Shown here piece after piece: positions 25,346 to 41,641 of a DNA stretch of 64,000 bases (position 1 is its first letter; each line of letters starts with the position of its first letter). This DNA comes from Sipunculus nudus. Taxonomy: Eukaryota > Annelida > Sipuncula > Golfingiida > Sipunculidae. Below the pieces are notes generated by a model. It saw only the letters and a program-made list of their open reading frames with translations, had not been told where the DNA came from and did no database searches. The translations under genes were made by a program, and so were the position numbers. Location of the stretch: positions 15,920,241 to 15,984,240 of the forward strand of contig CM049318.1 of assembly GCA_026874595.1 (NCBI GenBank), given 5' to 3'.

Positions 25346-26194
25346 GTATTATTACGAAGGCATTTCGTTCAGGGGAAATATTGGACCCATCTCGGATTCG
25401 AACCCATTAGGTAGCGCATATGTCCGTTGTTCCAATCGAATCGGAAAGCAAGCTTAATTAGCGAGACAGTTTATTTTTATATTCATCCCATAAAACAACC
25501 CGTCTTAAGAGCGTTTTCCTTCTAGAATGTGATACATTGACTAGGAATTCTAACAGTTTGGTGAACTAAGTTGCGGTAATAATCCAATCACTTTAAACCA
25601 CCTTTCCCCCGGACACAAAGCTGGGAATCATTTTGGACGAAGCCCCATATATTACGAAGACATTTTGCTGAGTTGATAATACTGAGCTGATCCACAATTA
25701 GTGGCAAGAAAAACAAATCTTCACTGAGGAGACAGTGCAGTGCACAATATATATATGTGTGTGTGTGTGTGTCTGTTCGTGTGCATTTAGACGGACATAC
25801 ATTCCTATTCTGGGAGTATTAACCAAGGAAATATTCCTTGCAAAGGGGAGGACATGAAATGATTTTTTATCTTAATTTATTTCGTAAATGCCCTCATTTC
25901 CTAATGCCTTTGAGACCCTTGGCCTATACGAACAAATTCGAAAAAAAAAAAACCGAAATAAGGCGAAATAAGGGGGCAGTTCTTACGGCTCTGGTGTAAG
26001 ACTTCTTACTTGCCGATGACCGTTAATCGAGGGGGGGGGGGGGTTCTAACGGCCTCTAATCTATTTCAGTTTTCATTTAGGCATCTGTCAGCCATTCATT
26101 ATCTGTGCATGGCGGATCCAGAAATTAGAGGAAAGCGGGAGCTAAAATACTGGTCTAGCGGTTACGGTTATATATTGTTACGGGGTGAAATAAA

Positions 26195-26290
26195 ACCAGA
26201 CCAAACTGTCTCGCTAGTGAAGCTTGTGCGCCACCGACCTGGGTTCGATTCCCCGAAGACGGCTCGGTGGGTGTAGAGGATGTTGGAGGT
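26195..26290 (+). repeat. tRNA-derived SINE-like fragment
   Basis: AGTGAAGCTTGTGCGCCACCG is followed by a B-box consensus GGGTTCGATTCCCC, a layout typical of tRNA-derived SINEs. A (TA)n tract follows at 26297-26310. Confidence 0.5.
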
Positions 26291-26624
26291 TAATTATATA
26301 TATATATATAAAATGTACCCCGCTGTAAGGCCTCGTCTATATATATGTGTGTGGGGAAGGGGGGGGGGCTCCTTGAAGTAACCCCCCACCCCACCCCCAC
26401 ATCACCAAATCAAAATTTCGCCTTTGGGTGGCGCCTTAATATTACGGGTGAATGTGGTTTGTACTTGTGTAGTGCACTTTGGTTGTAACTTGGTATTCAT
26501 TTCCGATTTGGTCACATTTTTCAACTGATTGTTTTCCGTGGTGACTGGGGAAATAGATCAGTGCGGCTGAGCAGTGTAATTAATTACCAAGAAAATACAG
26601 ATTAAATGTGATTCTGACATTGAC

Positions 26625-26674
26625 CGACACCTCTCTCTCTCTCTCTATCACTTTCTTTCTCCCTCTCACACCCG

Positions 26675-26720
<46 letters not shown>
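26625..26720. repeat. (CT)n-rich tract downstream of gene A
   Basis: An interrupted CT repeat about 130 bases past the gene A stop. A shorter CT tract sits in the matching place past gene B (39728-39752), so the 3' flank was duplicated with the gene. Confidence 0.9.
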
Positions 26721-26797
26721 CACCACTCACACAGTCTCTCACTCTCTGTCTCTTTCTTATTGAAGTAATTTCTGAAGACAAAGGATCAAGTGAACGA

Positions 26798-26803
26798 TTT
26801 TAT
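26798..26803 (-). terminator. Poly(A) signal of gene A
   Basis: The minus strand reads AATAAA about 50 bases past the stop. The surrounding phrase (AATAAAA.CGTTCACTT) is conserved past gene B. Confidence 0.65.
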
Positions 26804-26850
26804 TCCTCTTAAGTGTTACATGAACACAGTGTGACAATTCGGAGTGTTCA

Positions 26851-29800
26851 CTATCTCGCTGGTGATTCGGTCACAGGCGGCCTCGTTTCAAACTGCCTGG
26901 TCACGCGTGTTATTCGTTGTAGACACAAACAGCCGGTTTCGTAGCAGAAGTACTGCTTCCTGTAGCACCAGCCGGACTTGAAGCATTTCGCTCCCGGTCG
27001 CCAGCAGTGGCAGCAGGACAGATGGAAGATCAGCATGTGAGGCCTGCATTGTCTCATCTGAGAACACTCACATCCAGCAACCTTATTGCACACTCTTCCG
27101 GGGTATCTTAAATAAGAAACACAAAATGTAGTTCTGTTCGAAGCCCCTCCTTAGCGCATTTTTCTCAAACTACTCTTCAACAAACAAATTAATTGCTGCA
27201 CAATCATATACATTATAATATAAACGTATATATCTTACATGTATAGTTGGATTACATCAAAAGTTATCTTTGAACTTTATTATTTTGAAACAATGAATAT
27301 TCGAAATAAGGAAAGTTGCCACAACATAAATAAAAAAGGGAAATGGTAGAAAAAAGCTCCAGACTCATTTGTATGGAATTCATAATTCATCAACATGAAA
27401 GCATCCAGTAATTAAATATGGCAAGAATATGACCCAACTTTGCATGTTTGAAAATTATTTGAACCATATCAACTATAATTTTACATGCTGCTATTTCGTG
27501 TTCTGAGTTATAAAAAATATGGTCAATATGACGCCATCTCTTCATAGGACTATCTTTTATCTTATCATGAAATAACACATCCCACACTTTTTTTTTTACA
27601 TTATACACCTGTATTTTGTTCCATTCGACCCATAAGTGACTCAATAGGTAAAGCAAAGTCTGGTACATGAACCAAACCGAATAAGTAACAAGTATTTATT
27701 TTTCAATTACTGCGTGGAATGACGCTTAACCCTACTTGCACATGTATAGGAATTCGTGCAGAAGTGTCCACAATTTGATGGCTGTGTTTCAGAAACATTA
27801 GTCATACACATTTTCAATTTCACGTTTGAATGGTATAATCTATGTTCCATTTCTTCTGTGGGTGTTGATCTTCCCATCTCTCTTTATTGCTCACCCTCTC
27901 TTTATGCATGTATGTAAGAACTCTGTTTACCTTATGTTTTTAATAAGCACAGTGTACAATATTCAAACGCGACCCAATACTTAATGTATGTAGACAGGCG
28001 CTTGACGAATAAACAAGGTACGCTTACACGCAGATGACACGGGTTATTGGAGGAGAAACATACGCCCAGAAATCGTCCTCACAGACACCGCATTTGTACC
28101 AGTATAAAGGAAGAAGACGTTTGGTAGGGCACGTTCCATTGCAGCTGAAATGATGAAATCATATAAAAATATACAAATCATCCAAATATTATATTGTGTA
28201 TATGACTTTCGATCCCCCTTTTAGACGTCACTGACGTTAATAATCTTATTACTGCATATACATTTTGTTCTAAGATAATGCATCACGAGACCTCGAAAAA
28301 TATAAAGAGTGTGATCAATAGAGTCAGGGTTGTCAATCGGGCTTAGTACCGGTAAGCCTATTCAGGTATACTACGTAGTACGATATACTGAAAGCAGTAC
28401 CCGATACGCATTGACGGTAAGTTTATTTTCTCTTTATGTATCGTTGGTCTTGAAAGCTCTCTTGGTATTTTCTTAAAGAAATAGAAAGACTGTAACTTTA
28501 GTCTATCATCGCTCACAAGCTGACATGGCTTGTCAGGGAAGCACCTTTGACTATATATTCATTCCTCATCAAGTCAATCATACGACAATATATTTATCTC
28601 TGAAAAGGTTAATATGAGAAATAAAAAGCAGCTCAATCTTCATAAATAACTCGGATTATAGTTTAGGCTAGGTTTGTATGACTTGTATGTATATTTGTGC
28701 GAGTTCCTGTGTTTCATCGATACGACGATAAAGTAGCATATCATATCGGTAACCATATGTACGTGGTTACCATGCCGGTAAATTGATTCAGCCCCAGATG
28801 CCTTTTTAGAGTTTGCGACGAATCTCGCAAAAGTTTTATATATTTGGAAACCCAAGTACTTTTTCAGTGAGGAGCTAAATGCTGATGAAAAATATCATGA
28901 CTTAAGGCCGTTTTATATTAGATGATCCTAATGTCTGTGAATTAAATGATGTAATTCATGAGTCAATCCCCTTTTCGGTTGTGTTTGATTGAATGTGTTT
29001 CATTGTAATGTAACAAAGTTTGATCTTTAAGTTTAACAAGAAAAATCCCGGCCGTCCCATGATGCCAAACTGGAATAGGTTCTTTTAGAGATGAAAAGAA
29101 CTCGGACAGAAGGCTGGGTCTCTTTACTTTAATATCGTGAGATATTGTAATGTTTGATCTTTTAGACATAAGTATTAGTTGTCTTCGACAGGGTTGGCGA
29201 TTCGGTGAAAAAGGCTGTTCCCACCAGAATTTAAAAGAAGGCTCCAATAAAATAAAAATAAGGCATCATTATGCGTTTCATGAAGGAGTATTAATGTATA
29301 CTAGGTGAATACTTTATCATAAGAGAATTGTATATTGAGTATAATGACACACACAGCTTTCTAATAAATCAGCTCTCACGTTTTGGGAGGCGGTGTCAGA
29401 GTTCCACCCGTCAGCTGCTGGTACCCCCTCCTTGCTTTTCTAATTGCCTTCAACCTGAAAAAGAAAACATATATCAGGCTTTATTTTTTTTCTTATTTCG
29501 AGATATATTAGTGATCATATCTGTAAGCCACATGAGTTTTTTTGACAGTTCTACCACAAGATATAGCAGTAAACCAAAATAGTAAAATGACTATTTACAT
29601 TACTAAAAAAACACATAATAGCAAATCAATACAAGCAAATAGTAAGATGTTTATATGACAGCTCGACCACAATACATATCAGGAAACCAAAATACTTAGA
29701 TGTTTGCTGACAGTTACATTACGTATAAGTAAACAAAACAGTTTGCTGTTTGCTACCAGATATACCATCAGACATAGCAATAAAACAAGAAAGTAAGACG

Positions 29801-31436
29801 TTTAGTTGACAGTTCTACCACAAGACATTTCAGTAAACCAAAATAGCAAAATGTTTAGTTGACTGTTTTACCTAATGGCATATTTGTAAACCAAAAGAGT
29901 AAGACCAAAAAAAGTATGGTTCTCAGGCACTTTCTTCAGAAATCAGTGCGGGCGGGCGTTTTTTTTCTTACCTTTTTTGGTATGTATAGATAAAAATGTT
30001 ATATGAGCAGGAAAAAGCATGATTATAACATATTTTATTTTTCTAAACAGGTAAACGCACTACATAACAAAGGGAAACTTATCGAAATTGTATTATTTTA
30101 TCTTCCTGAAAGATGAAAATAAAAAAAAAATTGAGGGGGGTTTAATAATTACACCTTTTCTTTTATTTTTTGGGGCCTAAGATGCTTAGCTGAAAGCTCT
30201 ACCACAAGATATACGCGAAACGGGAAAGATCCAAGTAAAAGCGGTCTGTTCAGAACTCTCTGGTTCATTGTTTGTATGGATAGACTGTTTGATAAATATC
30301 ACACTATGAAATTTAACGAGTTGCTTTTGTTTATCTTAAAATAGCATCTACAAAATCTGGATAAACTTTAAACCAGTGTGTCCTGTTCCACGGTATAAAG
30401 GTACGATGTTTAAACTAAAGTATATTATGATATTAAATTATGTAGAATAACGTACATGTCCTTGGGCATGTCATTGTTGCATGCTTTGCATTCTCTGGCC
30501 TTGTCTGTGCAGTTGTTGTAACCAGGACTTGAGTTCCATTCATTGATGTTTATCCCGCGTGGCCTCACAGGTTTCTCGGAAAGAGCATGAACGACTGCCA
30601 CTAAGCAGGCCAAGAGCAGAAGAACCTTCAAAGAAGAGATTTTGCAAATATGCACCATTGATAAATTAAAGAAGTTACTTCAAAGACAAACACATGATTT
30701 TTAATGTTTTTTTTCGAAATATCTCGCCAGTGTTTCCAGTGTATGAAAACCTTTATATGACGTGAGTTTTATTTACGTTTTTATAATTTTGTATAAGATA
30801 TTTTCGTATACTCTTTATGTAATTGCAAATCTTACAACCCTCAAGTCACACGTTTACAAGTAACCGTAAGTGAATGTTCAGTACAGAAAAAAATAACTTC
30901 AAACTATATGGGCGTTCTAAATTAGATCGGTGTTTTATTTTTGTTCATTAAATGTGGGGCAGGACAAAATTATAAAGTAAATGTACAGCATTTCCAGAAA
31001 CGTGCACATAAAATAGCATAGAAATTATGTCCTTCTTATGGTTTAATTTCTTAATAAAAAAACATATAATTGATATGGCGAGGGCCGAGCGTTTTAACAC
31101 GACACCGTTCAGATAATTGTTAAATATCTTAGTATGGTTAACCTTAAAAATATCCCATTCTTAAAAAAAGTACTTTTATGACAAATAGTAAATAAAATAT
31201 TTTAAAAGATTATTTTCTGTGAATGTTTAATTTAAATGTCAAAACAATTCAGCTCTAATTTAGTCTTGTGTGACATAAGAATACAATCTTGTGTCTGACA
31301 CTCCAAATGGATGAACATTTAATTACTCGAATTTATTCTTGTCTCTCTAAAATAGATGATAAGTGATAATCTTTAAATACAAATATAATAATTCTGATTT
31401 AAAAAAATAGCCATTGGTTAATCAAAATACCTTCAT
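26851..31436 (-). CDS. Gene A: secreted 20-cysteine protein, 207 aa, five exons (noggin-like?)
   Basis: Coding exons are 31431-31436, 30456-30625, 29380-29454, 28028-28144 and 26851-27106. All introns are GT/AG with phases 0, 2, 2 and 2; the joined length is 624 bases including stop. The signal peptide is about residues 1-16 (KVLLLLACLVAVVHA). Exon 2 has C41, C48, C51 and sequon NCT (40-42). Exon 3 is a basic linker (KAIRKARR). Exon 4 has C85, C89, C102, C105 and C122, with WYKCGVC and FWAYVSPPITRVIC. Exon 5 has C129, C135, C137, C143, C154, C155, C157, C164, C170, C177, C182 and C184, including SCCHCW, GWC and GCLC. An Arg/Pro-rich tail (185-207) is absent from B. The order FW..V, CRP, HC..G..C, GW and C.C recalls noggin, but FWPRYV is not intact and the match is from memory. 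A small frame at 30425-30658 that reads through the exon-2 splice sites is not the true start. Confidence 0.85.
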
Positions 31437-31569
31437 GATAGCAGTTTGGAAGATCTGTCTTGGTCGTCTGCTTTACGATTCGTCTGCGGTCTTCGGATTG
31501 GTCGGATGAGAGCCTCAATATGACGCTTCCCCACAATTTCAACTGGCATATAGCCTAGTATTCCTTGGC

Positions 31570-31577
31570 CTTATATT
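31570..31577 (-). promoter_or_regulatory. TATA-like box of gene A
   Basis: The minus strand reads AATATAAG about 135 bases upstream of the start codon, with CGCAATATAAG shared exactly with gene B at the same distance. Similarity between the two promoters extends about 90 bases further upstream. Confidence 0.65.
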
Positions 31578-33116
31578 GCGTCTTCCAGCAACTTGGCGCT
31601 CGGCCAGAATGCCATGGACTCGCTCTGATAGCGTACGTGTCACGCTCATCCAAGGTGACCTGTAACATATTTTATTTGAACGAGAGTTTAATTAAGAGCA
31701 AAGCAAAACGTTGGTTCCGTCGTGCGCGTGATTACCTTGCACGGGCCTGCGCATAGTTTATTTAATAGTAAAGTCTAAAATTAAAGTGTTAATAAATATA
31801 TCATGAGGTTCAATCACTTTTCCACCTTCCCCCTACCAGAAAAAAATACATGCAGTGAGTAACATAATTACAGCAGTGTGGGACAACAGCTCAATAGGCT
31901 TTTTACACAGAAAAAAAGTAATATTTTAACAAATAAGATCGTGTAATGGTAAAGCTTAGAATATTGTTTATAGCTTTGCCTCATGGGTCCATCCCTTGCT
32001 TCATATCCCAATCGTTGTATCGCTTCTCAATGAGAAAAGTCCAAAAATACATTCCTATAGTTAAAAACACACACGAACAAAGGATGTAAAACCGACTGTG
32101 TGTACTCAAATAAAGCTGTCACCTCAAATCATATATTCAAAATGCCGTGTCAGATACTTATGGCAATTACAAAGATTGAATAAGATCAAACTAATGGTTG
32201 ATGTAATCTATCCTGTACGAAAAGTGACCAAATGACAGACTGAAATACGTTAAACAATCTTGACTCCGCAAAACTGCAGTTTTGGTCAATTAGGATCGAC
32301 TTAACTTGCCAATGGAGCATGTACTTCAGCAAATCCTCCTGCATATTAATAAAGAGGTTCTGAAAGGTGTATATTCAGTGTAAACCATTTCAAATTCGGG
32401 CTCTTTTTGGATCATGGTCATTTAAAAAAATAATTCTATTCCAGTCAGTATTCTATCATAGATCTGCAGAATGTTTCCTCTTTGAATTAGTAATTGCCTG
32501 TCCAAGGAGGGTATACGTTCATCCCCGTTCGTATGTATATTGTGTTTGTGTGCGTTTGTGTGTTTGTTCTCAAAATAACTTACTGATCATTAACAAAACC
32601 ATAAAATTTTCAGGGCATGTCGGTATTGAACCAATGAAGAATCATTCAGATGTTGTTGTGGATCCAGCACATGATCTGGATTCAGGAAGTCATCAAGGAA
32701 CATTCACAAATGCACACTCGCTTATACACTAATATACCTTGGTAAATGGGCCGAATAAGTGAATGCCCCCATGGCGGGGGACTGCATTTCTTTGAATGCA
32801 TATGTCTAATTTTACATATGTTCCTTTGGTAAAACCGTAAATCTTGCGCATTTATGGAAGCGATGTACCCAAACATTTTCGTATCACATTCGTGTGCAGT
32901 GTAATAAGAAAATAATGTATATATATGGTTTCCTGTTATGAACATTCAAGTCCCTGATTGAATGAGGTTAAATCATATTGAATATCATAAAAACCGACAA
33001 AGCTTAATTTATTAAGATTTATCAGGACCTTGCGGTGTCTTGTGGATGCGTAAACAACATCATAAATCTAACGCCAACGGGGACGGAACATTTGCAAACA
33101 TTTCCTTGTGCGACCA

Positions 33117-33117
<1 letters not shown>

Positions 33118-33181
<64 letters not shown>
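33118..33181. repeat. (TA)n microsatellite
   Basis: Uninterrupted TA tract inside the inverted duplication. Confidence 0.95.
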
Positions 33182-33183
<2 letters not shown>

Positions 33184-33846
33184 ACTACAACAACGTATGT
33201 GTGTTTCATAAATATGGAAATTTAAATCTTCCACCATAATAACAGTGGGTTACAGTACTTTGCGATATAATTATAATTCATCTTTGCTTGAAATGCCATT
33301 TTTATCAGCACTGATTGTATTAAGAAGAATACAAGCTATCTAGTCTGTGTGCTTTTGATGTATGGCGATTGTTACTTGTAATCTAAATGGGCGTCAACTG
33401 TACCTGTAACCTAAACCGTGTGATATAACAGTAGTCGAAATATCGGTAATATAAAAAATATTTGTGTGTTTGTTGGGGGGGGGGGCGTTATTATATATGG
33501 TAAGTTGCTGGTTTACAGCCACCTTGTTCCTGTGAAGCCTTACTATAAAAAGTTGTTTCACAACGAGTTACCGATATGGTAGTACATAGGGAATGTGTCA
33601 GTCTGCTAGACGTGCATATTGGTGAAATATAAGTTCTCACAGGCTAAAGCGAGGAATAGTCTATCGAACATCGGAAAACATACCACAATATCATACAAAA
33701 TATGAACAAATTTCATTTATTACGGACAAAAGGAACTTATCTTTGGATTCCACTGATGCAAACATGCAAGATGACCACGTTTCATGAACCTCTCTTAGAA
33801 CAACTGAGAATTTGCTTCGGTCTGGAGGAACTTTCGAACCATGTAA

Positions 33847-33921
<75 letters not shown>
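33847..33921. repeat. (TA)n microsatellite
   Basis: A long TA tract with one TG interruption. Confidence 0.95.
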
Positions 33922-33924
<3 letters not shown>

Positions 33925-34589
33925 TGTGCCTATGTGGGCACTTCACCAATTTTCAAGATTGAAGTATCCTCCTATTTAATTTTTTAGTCCAACGGGAACC
34001 TTCCATTAGAACAGCTGAAAAATTCTTTTTGTCAGGAGCTACTTTTGAACCACACACGTGCATATATAAACATGAAGTATCTTTCTATATTAATTTTCTT
34101 AAGTCTTTTTTTAACTTTTATTTCAATTTTGAAAAAAACCTCTGATTCTTAACTCTTCATATTGTTTATTATTACTTTAAAACAAATGGAACAAAGTCAG
34201 AAGTGTACTACTGACTGATTGCATAATCATGCAATTTTCTGAAAAGAGGAGCAAGCATGGCCACATTTCAAACGGCTGGCGGCATTGTGCGCGGCCATAT
34301 CCTCCATAAAGTTCGCATTTCTATAATGTGGTCGTTTTCGAACAGTGTTCACATTATATAGGTTTGACTGTATAAAGTTTAAAGTCGGCCCATGTATGTC
34401 TATGTGTCAGACATAAAAAAAAATCCTCGCTTGATGCAGCATTTAATGTCATCTCTTGAAGAACTTCATAGAAGACGTTATGGGCTGTCAACTCAGTCTT
34501 GCAATCGGGATGAATGGTTGACAAAGGATAAATTAGCAAAGTGTGTCCAGAAAAAATTTGGTAGTCTAAAGTACAAGTAAACAACAGCA

Positions 34590-34760
34590 TACATCTAACG
34601 ACTGCGGTGCTGGGGAATTCCGAGTAGAGTCCCTTCTTGTCTCAATCTAATTATAGCTGCCCTGATTCAGTTAATTATTAAAGAACTTGTCGGTCATGAC
34701 GAACGATCATGATGCATAAATAAATGTTAATGTCACTGTCATAAAAAACAAGTGTCTCTG
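34590..34760 (+). repeat. Dispersed repeat R1, copy
   Basis: Reads ACATCTAACG, GTGCTGGGGAATTCCGAGTA, GAGTCCCTTCTTGTC, TAATTATAGCTGCC, CAGTTAATTATTAAAG and CATAAATAAATGTTA in order. The order matches 51550-51710 and 35560-35760. Confidence 0.65.
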
Positions 34761-35099
34761 TTGCAGAAGCCATATACTTATATATTGATCATAATGCATC
34801 TTTTATTTTGATTACAATGGGTTTTATTGGATGTGTGAAATTAATTTACTTTTTTTCTGTTATTAATAAATAGTAACGTTGGATACCCTTCACACCGGTT
34901 TTCTAAAAGTGAGTATCGGTAAAAGGAATATTATATTAGCTGGATGAATGTGCTGGTGTATGATGACTTTTGTCCTGTTGGATTAAGGCTATTATTGCAG
35001 CTGCAATAATTGGGCTCTACTTGTAAAATAAAGTATATGTCAGTATTTGTGTGTGGATGGAAATAAATTGACACATGATACACATTAAGAGAATGAGAC

Positions 35100-35163
35100 A
35101 GAGAGAAACAGAGAGAGAGAGAAAGAGAGACAGACAGAGAAAGAGACGGACAGAAAAGGTGAG

Positions 35164-35205
<42 letters not shown>

Positions 35206-35330
35206 GAAGGGTTGAAGGAGCAAAGTGATGAGATGGAGAGGTAAAGGTTATTTTGTAAAGTTAGAAAGAGAGAGAGATAGAAAGACTAACAGACAAACAG
35301 ACAGGCAGAAAGAGGGATAGTGCTCAATTC
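35100..35330. repeat. GA-rich and CAGA-rich simple repeat region
   Basis: Interrupted GA and CAGA repeats, the purest stretch at 35170-35201. The long Ser/Leu minus-strand frame here is a repeat artefact. Confidence 0.9.
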
Positions 35331-35559
35331 AAATACAAGCAGGCACCCCTCACACACCTAGAAACACACACACACACAAATACATATATATATATATATA
35401 TATATCTTTTAATGCAGACACATGGTCCAAATACCTACATAGATATCGTATATGAGCAAATATAAACCCGAAAATATACACACGTAATGTGTAATTTGAA
35501 AAAGCGCACCAAATCCTAAATATTGAAATTCTCCCTTTCGGCACCACATAATGTCTTGT

Positions 35560-35760
35560 TCAGACATCATTACAACATAAATCTGACACCAGTTATGATT
35601 TTAAATTTCCAAACAAAGCCCCTTGTTCAGTTCTTGCCATTATGGCAGGTCAGGATCAGGTATTAAAGTACTTGTTGACCCTGACGTGAGCTTATTACTA
35701 ATATGATCAATAAATAAACGTTACCGCCTTTACAGACGTTTCGCTCCGTTTACCCTCATC
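35560..35760 (+). repeat. Dispersed repeat R1, long copy
   Basis: Contains ACATAAATCTGACACCAG, AATTTCCAAACAAAG, TTGTTCAG, a GGCAGGTCAGGATCAGGTA stretch, CTTGTTGACCCTGACGTGAG and AATAAATAAACGTTACCG. The last phrases recur at 55380-55540 and 60970-61160, giving a longer R1 consensus of about 200 bases. Confidence 0.65.
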
Positions 35761-36169
35761 ACGCAGCGGCTACACGCTGAAGTCGTCCATGATCTCCTCG
35801 GCTATAACCGCTGCTTTGCATAGCCAGATTCTCTGGGTCCAACCACTAGGGTTAGCACAGAGCAAAGAATTGTAATCAGACCGATGAGAGCATAGTACAT
35901 CCAGCTGCTTATTTGAAATATGCGACACCTGCTCTCGTTGGTCTGATTCCAACCCCGTGTTTCTGAGCATTAAATAAAACTTGTTCCTGAGCGGAAGGAC
36001 AAGGGCTAGAACAGGCCTAAGCTGCTATGTGGACTATGTATATCACTGCCGCATATGGATATCACCAATTCTTTTTATGAGTTTCCGCCGTAATTTCAGT
36101 CTGTGTTTCATTCTCTGCTAACCTTTCGACGCGACCATTGATTCGTTCAACCATGTAGACAGACCCTTG

Positions 36170-39110
<2,941 letters not shown>

Positions 39111-39792
39111 ACTTCTAAAAGTAATTAATTATCGATGATCGGTTGCTGAAATGCTGCCGATGATCGATTATGATCACGGAGGCGACTCACAACACTAATG
39201 TTCAGGTCAGTTTGCGTAAGTGTTGTATTTTGTTGAATGTCATCTATCTTCCCGTGTAGTAGATAAGTATAAGTCATTTTGGTTATTCCATAGTGATTTT
39301 GACTTGATTCAATTTTCATCTGACGGCTTTATATCATGACTGTTACAAATGTTTAAGTATTTCAAAAGAAAACCCGAGTTCGACTGACTGTCTGAGCAGT
39401 GATAGCCCTCCGAGTGCCTCAGTAGGTAAGATCTGATATACTTGCCCTGGGAGCCCCCTAGGCGTAAATTTTGAAGCCTTTTTAGATGCGGATGCCACCA
39501 AGCCGAGCAAGAAGCTATTCCTGCCAACAGCGTACCCAGGCGATCTGAAGAGTCGTTAGAGGAGCACAGATAACAACAGCACCCACAGGCACAACGCCCA
39601 AAAGCCCGAACAACCGACAGTACAGTCCATGTCCGTCAGAACCCGCCGATATGAATCGCTGTCATCGTCATCAGTGAAAAATTAAAAAAGAAAAACATTG
39701 AGTTCATGGAACTGCAAATTTAAACTCCCTCTCTCTCTCTTTCTCTCTCTCACGTTTATAAAGTATCTGGAGACAATATATAAGTGAACGCT

Positions 39793-39798
39793 TTTATT
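39793..39798 (-). terminator. Poly(A) signal of gene B
   Basis: The minus strand reads AATAAA about 55 bases past the stop, within a phrase conserved past gene A. Confidence 0.65.
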
Positions 39799-39851
39799 TC
39801 TTCTTTACCTCTACATGAGAGCGTAAGTTCAAGTATATAAATTCACAGTGT

Positions 39852-41604
39852 TCATTCCTTCACTGGTGTACAGAGGCAGTTTGATTCATAACAGAAATAC
39901 TGCGGCACGAAGCACCAACCGGATCTGAGGCATTTCGCTCCTCCTCGCCAGCAGTGACAGCAGGAGGCATGAAAGATCAGCATGTGAATCCGGCATTGTT
40001 TCCTCTGAACACATTTACATCCACTTAACTGATCGCACACGCTTCCGGGTTTTCTTAAAATAAGAAATACAACATGCAGTCACAACGCATTGGTATATTA
40101 TAACTAAGTATCCTGAAACTACATGCATAAATTCAGCCATCATATCTAACTGCTTTTAAAAATGGATATATAACGGAAGAAGAGAAAAACCTTTCAGGTT
40201 CGATATTTCTGAACGTATGTGCGGATATGGAAATATTTAATACTGACTTTTTTGGGGGAAAAGGTGTTTATCAAAGGACAGATTTTTTTTAGCAGTTACT
40301 GAATCACTGCTGCTTTGAGATAAGTGTCCATTACGTATATATTTCCTTTAGTTTGGAGAGCATGCAGATTTGGATCATATACTGATTCAGTCCTTTTATA
40401 AAATGGACAAACTGCTATGCAGTTAAGTGAAATCCTTAATCAAGCTTTGACAGCAGATTTAGAGCGTACAATGAAGGCCATCCTTTTACTAATTATCCTG
40501 GAATTAAAAGTTGGTTATCGCTGATAATCAGTGCTGAAATCATATTGTTCTGATTGATATAGGAACACCTACATTAGAGATCTACTTTAACTGCTAAATA
40601 AGAAATTAAAGATTTAAAATGTAATCTTTAAGCATTCATATCCGGATAATGCTATATTTTCGGCAAATTAGCCTACATATGGAGGACATCCAGTGCGAGG
40701 AGAGGGGTACATTGACCGTTTAAAAAATTGTGACAAGTGACTGGATGAATAGGATGTCAAATCCCATTCTTAATTGTATTCTCAATGAGGGCTTTATTTA
40801 GAGTTTGATTTTATCCTCCTAGTGGTGTCGGGGAGCTGGTGAGACGTAATGACTATGACTTGGGGCCCACAATTAGTTATGTGCCTGAAAGGGCGTCTAT
40901 TTAATTAATTATATTACTGTCACTGGCTTACATATAATGGGCATCAAACTATGAACAAGTGATCGGAAAATTTAAAAGAAAATGTCGAAAAATGAAGCCT
41001 TAATACATTTTTATACATTTTAATAAAGATGACCTGTTCGCTGTTCTTCCTTGAGGCATTTAGTCGCATTTGTGGGATATTGATTCACAAGTTTTTAGGG
41101 AAAAGGGCAAAATATACGATGCAACGCCCCACAGACAAACACACACACAATTTTGGTCAAGAGCATGTAAGTAATCCTGAAAGAAACTGTTGAGTCTTGA
41201 AATTTGGATCTCCTTGCATTGATTTTAGTTACTGTAGTAAGATAATAATATTTATATATAATCATACAGTTTCTAAAATAGGCCAGCCTGTAAGTATTAA
41301 TATAAGGCAGAACTGGAAGTGTGGTTGGAGAGCTGCCCACTGTCCAAACACCCCCCCCCCCTACTCGCACTCCGGATCAAGCAGTGGCCAATACATTTTT
41401 GGCAGCTTTAACAATATTTTTGTATAACGCTTGGAAAACATTAAAAAAAATCTTGTTTATGAGCTTATGTGATTCTTCTTCTTATTATTTATTCTGCTTT
41501 CATATCTACATTTCTGAATGTTACCTTGATGTGTTTGATCCGTTATTTTAACTTTCTCGACTTGCTCAGACATTATTATTATTATTATTATATTATATTA
41601 TTAA

Positions 41605-41641
<37 letters not shown>

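Larger units (their letters stand above)
20350..26600. other. Intergenic interval between genes C and A
   Basis: No supported exons. It holds (TA)n tracts at 22013-22055, 23651-23706 and 25300-25343, a (TACA)n tract at 23110-23158, a (GA)n tract at 23414-23461, SINE-like fragments near 23475-23640 and 26195-26290 (B box GGGTTCGATTCCCC), a minus-strand B box near 25390, and a poly-G run at 26031-26042. The open frames over the TA tracts are artefacts. Confidence 0.6.
32340..34375. repeat. Inverted segmental duplication, copy 1
   Basis: Its reverse complement matches 52800-54540 in collinear order. Matching landmarks are 'acaccgcaaggtcctgat' (reverse complement at 33023-33040 against 53855), 'gtgatacgaaaatgtttggg' (32872-32890 against 54007), and 'catggccacatttcaaac' (34257 against 53010). 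The (TA)n tract at 33118-33181 sits at the same junction as the TA tract at 53699-53744. Confidence 0.85.

Noticed and set aside
30425-30658. 77-codon frame with a signal-like start, taken as a complete small secreted protein
   Set aside because: It reads through both splice sites of gene A exon 2. The true start is the ATG-AAG exon at 31431-31436, as the parallel structure in gene B shows.
35770-35970. 66-codon minus-strand frame, possible array exon
   Set aside because: The part around 35860-35960 matches another dispersed copy near 8930-9030, and the cysteine pattern is not kept.
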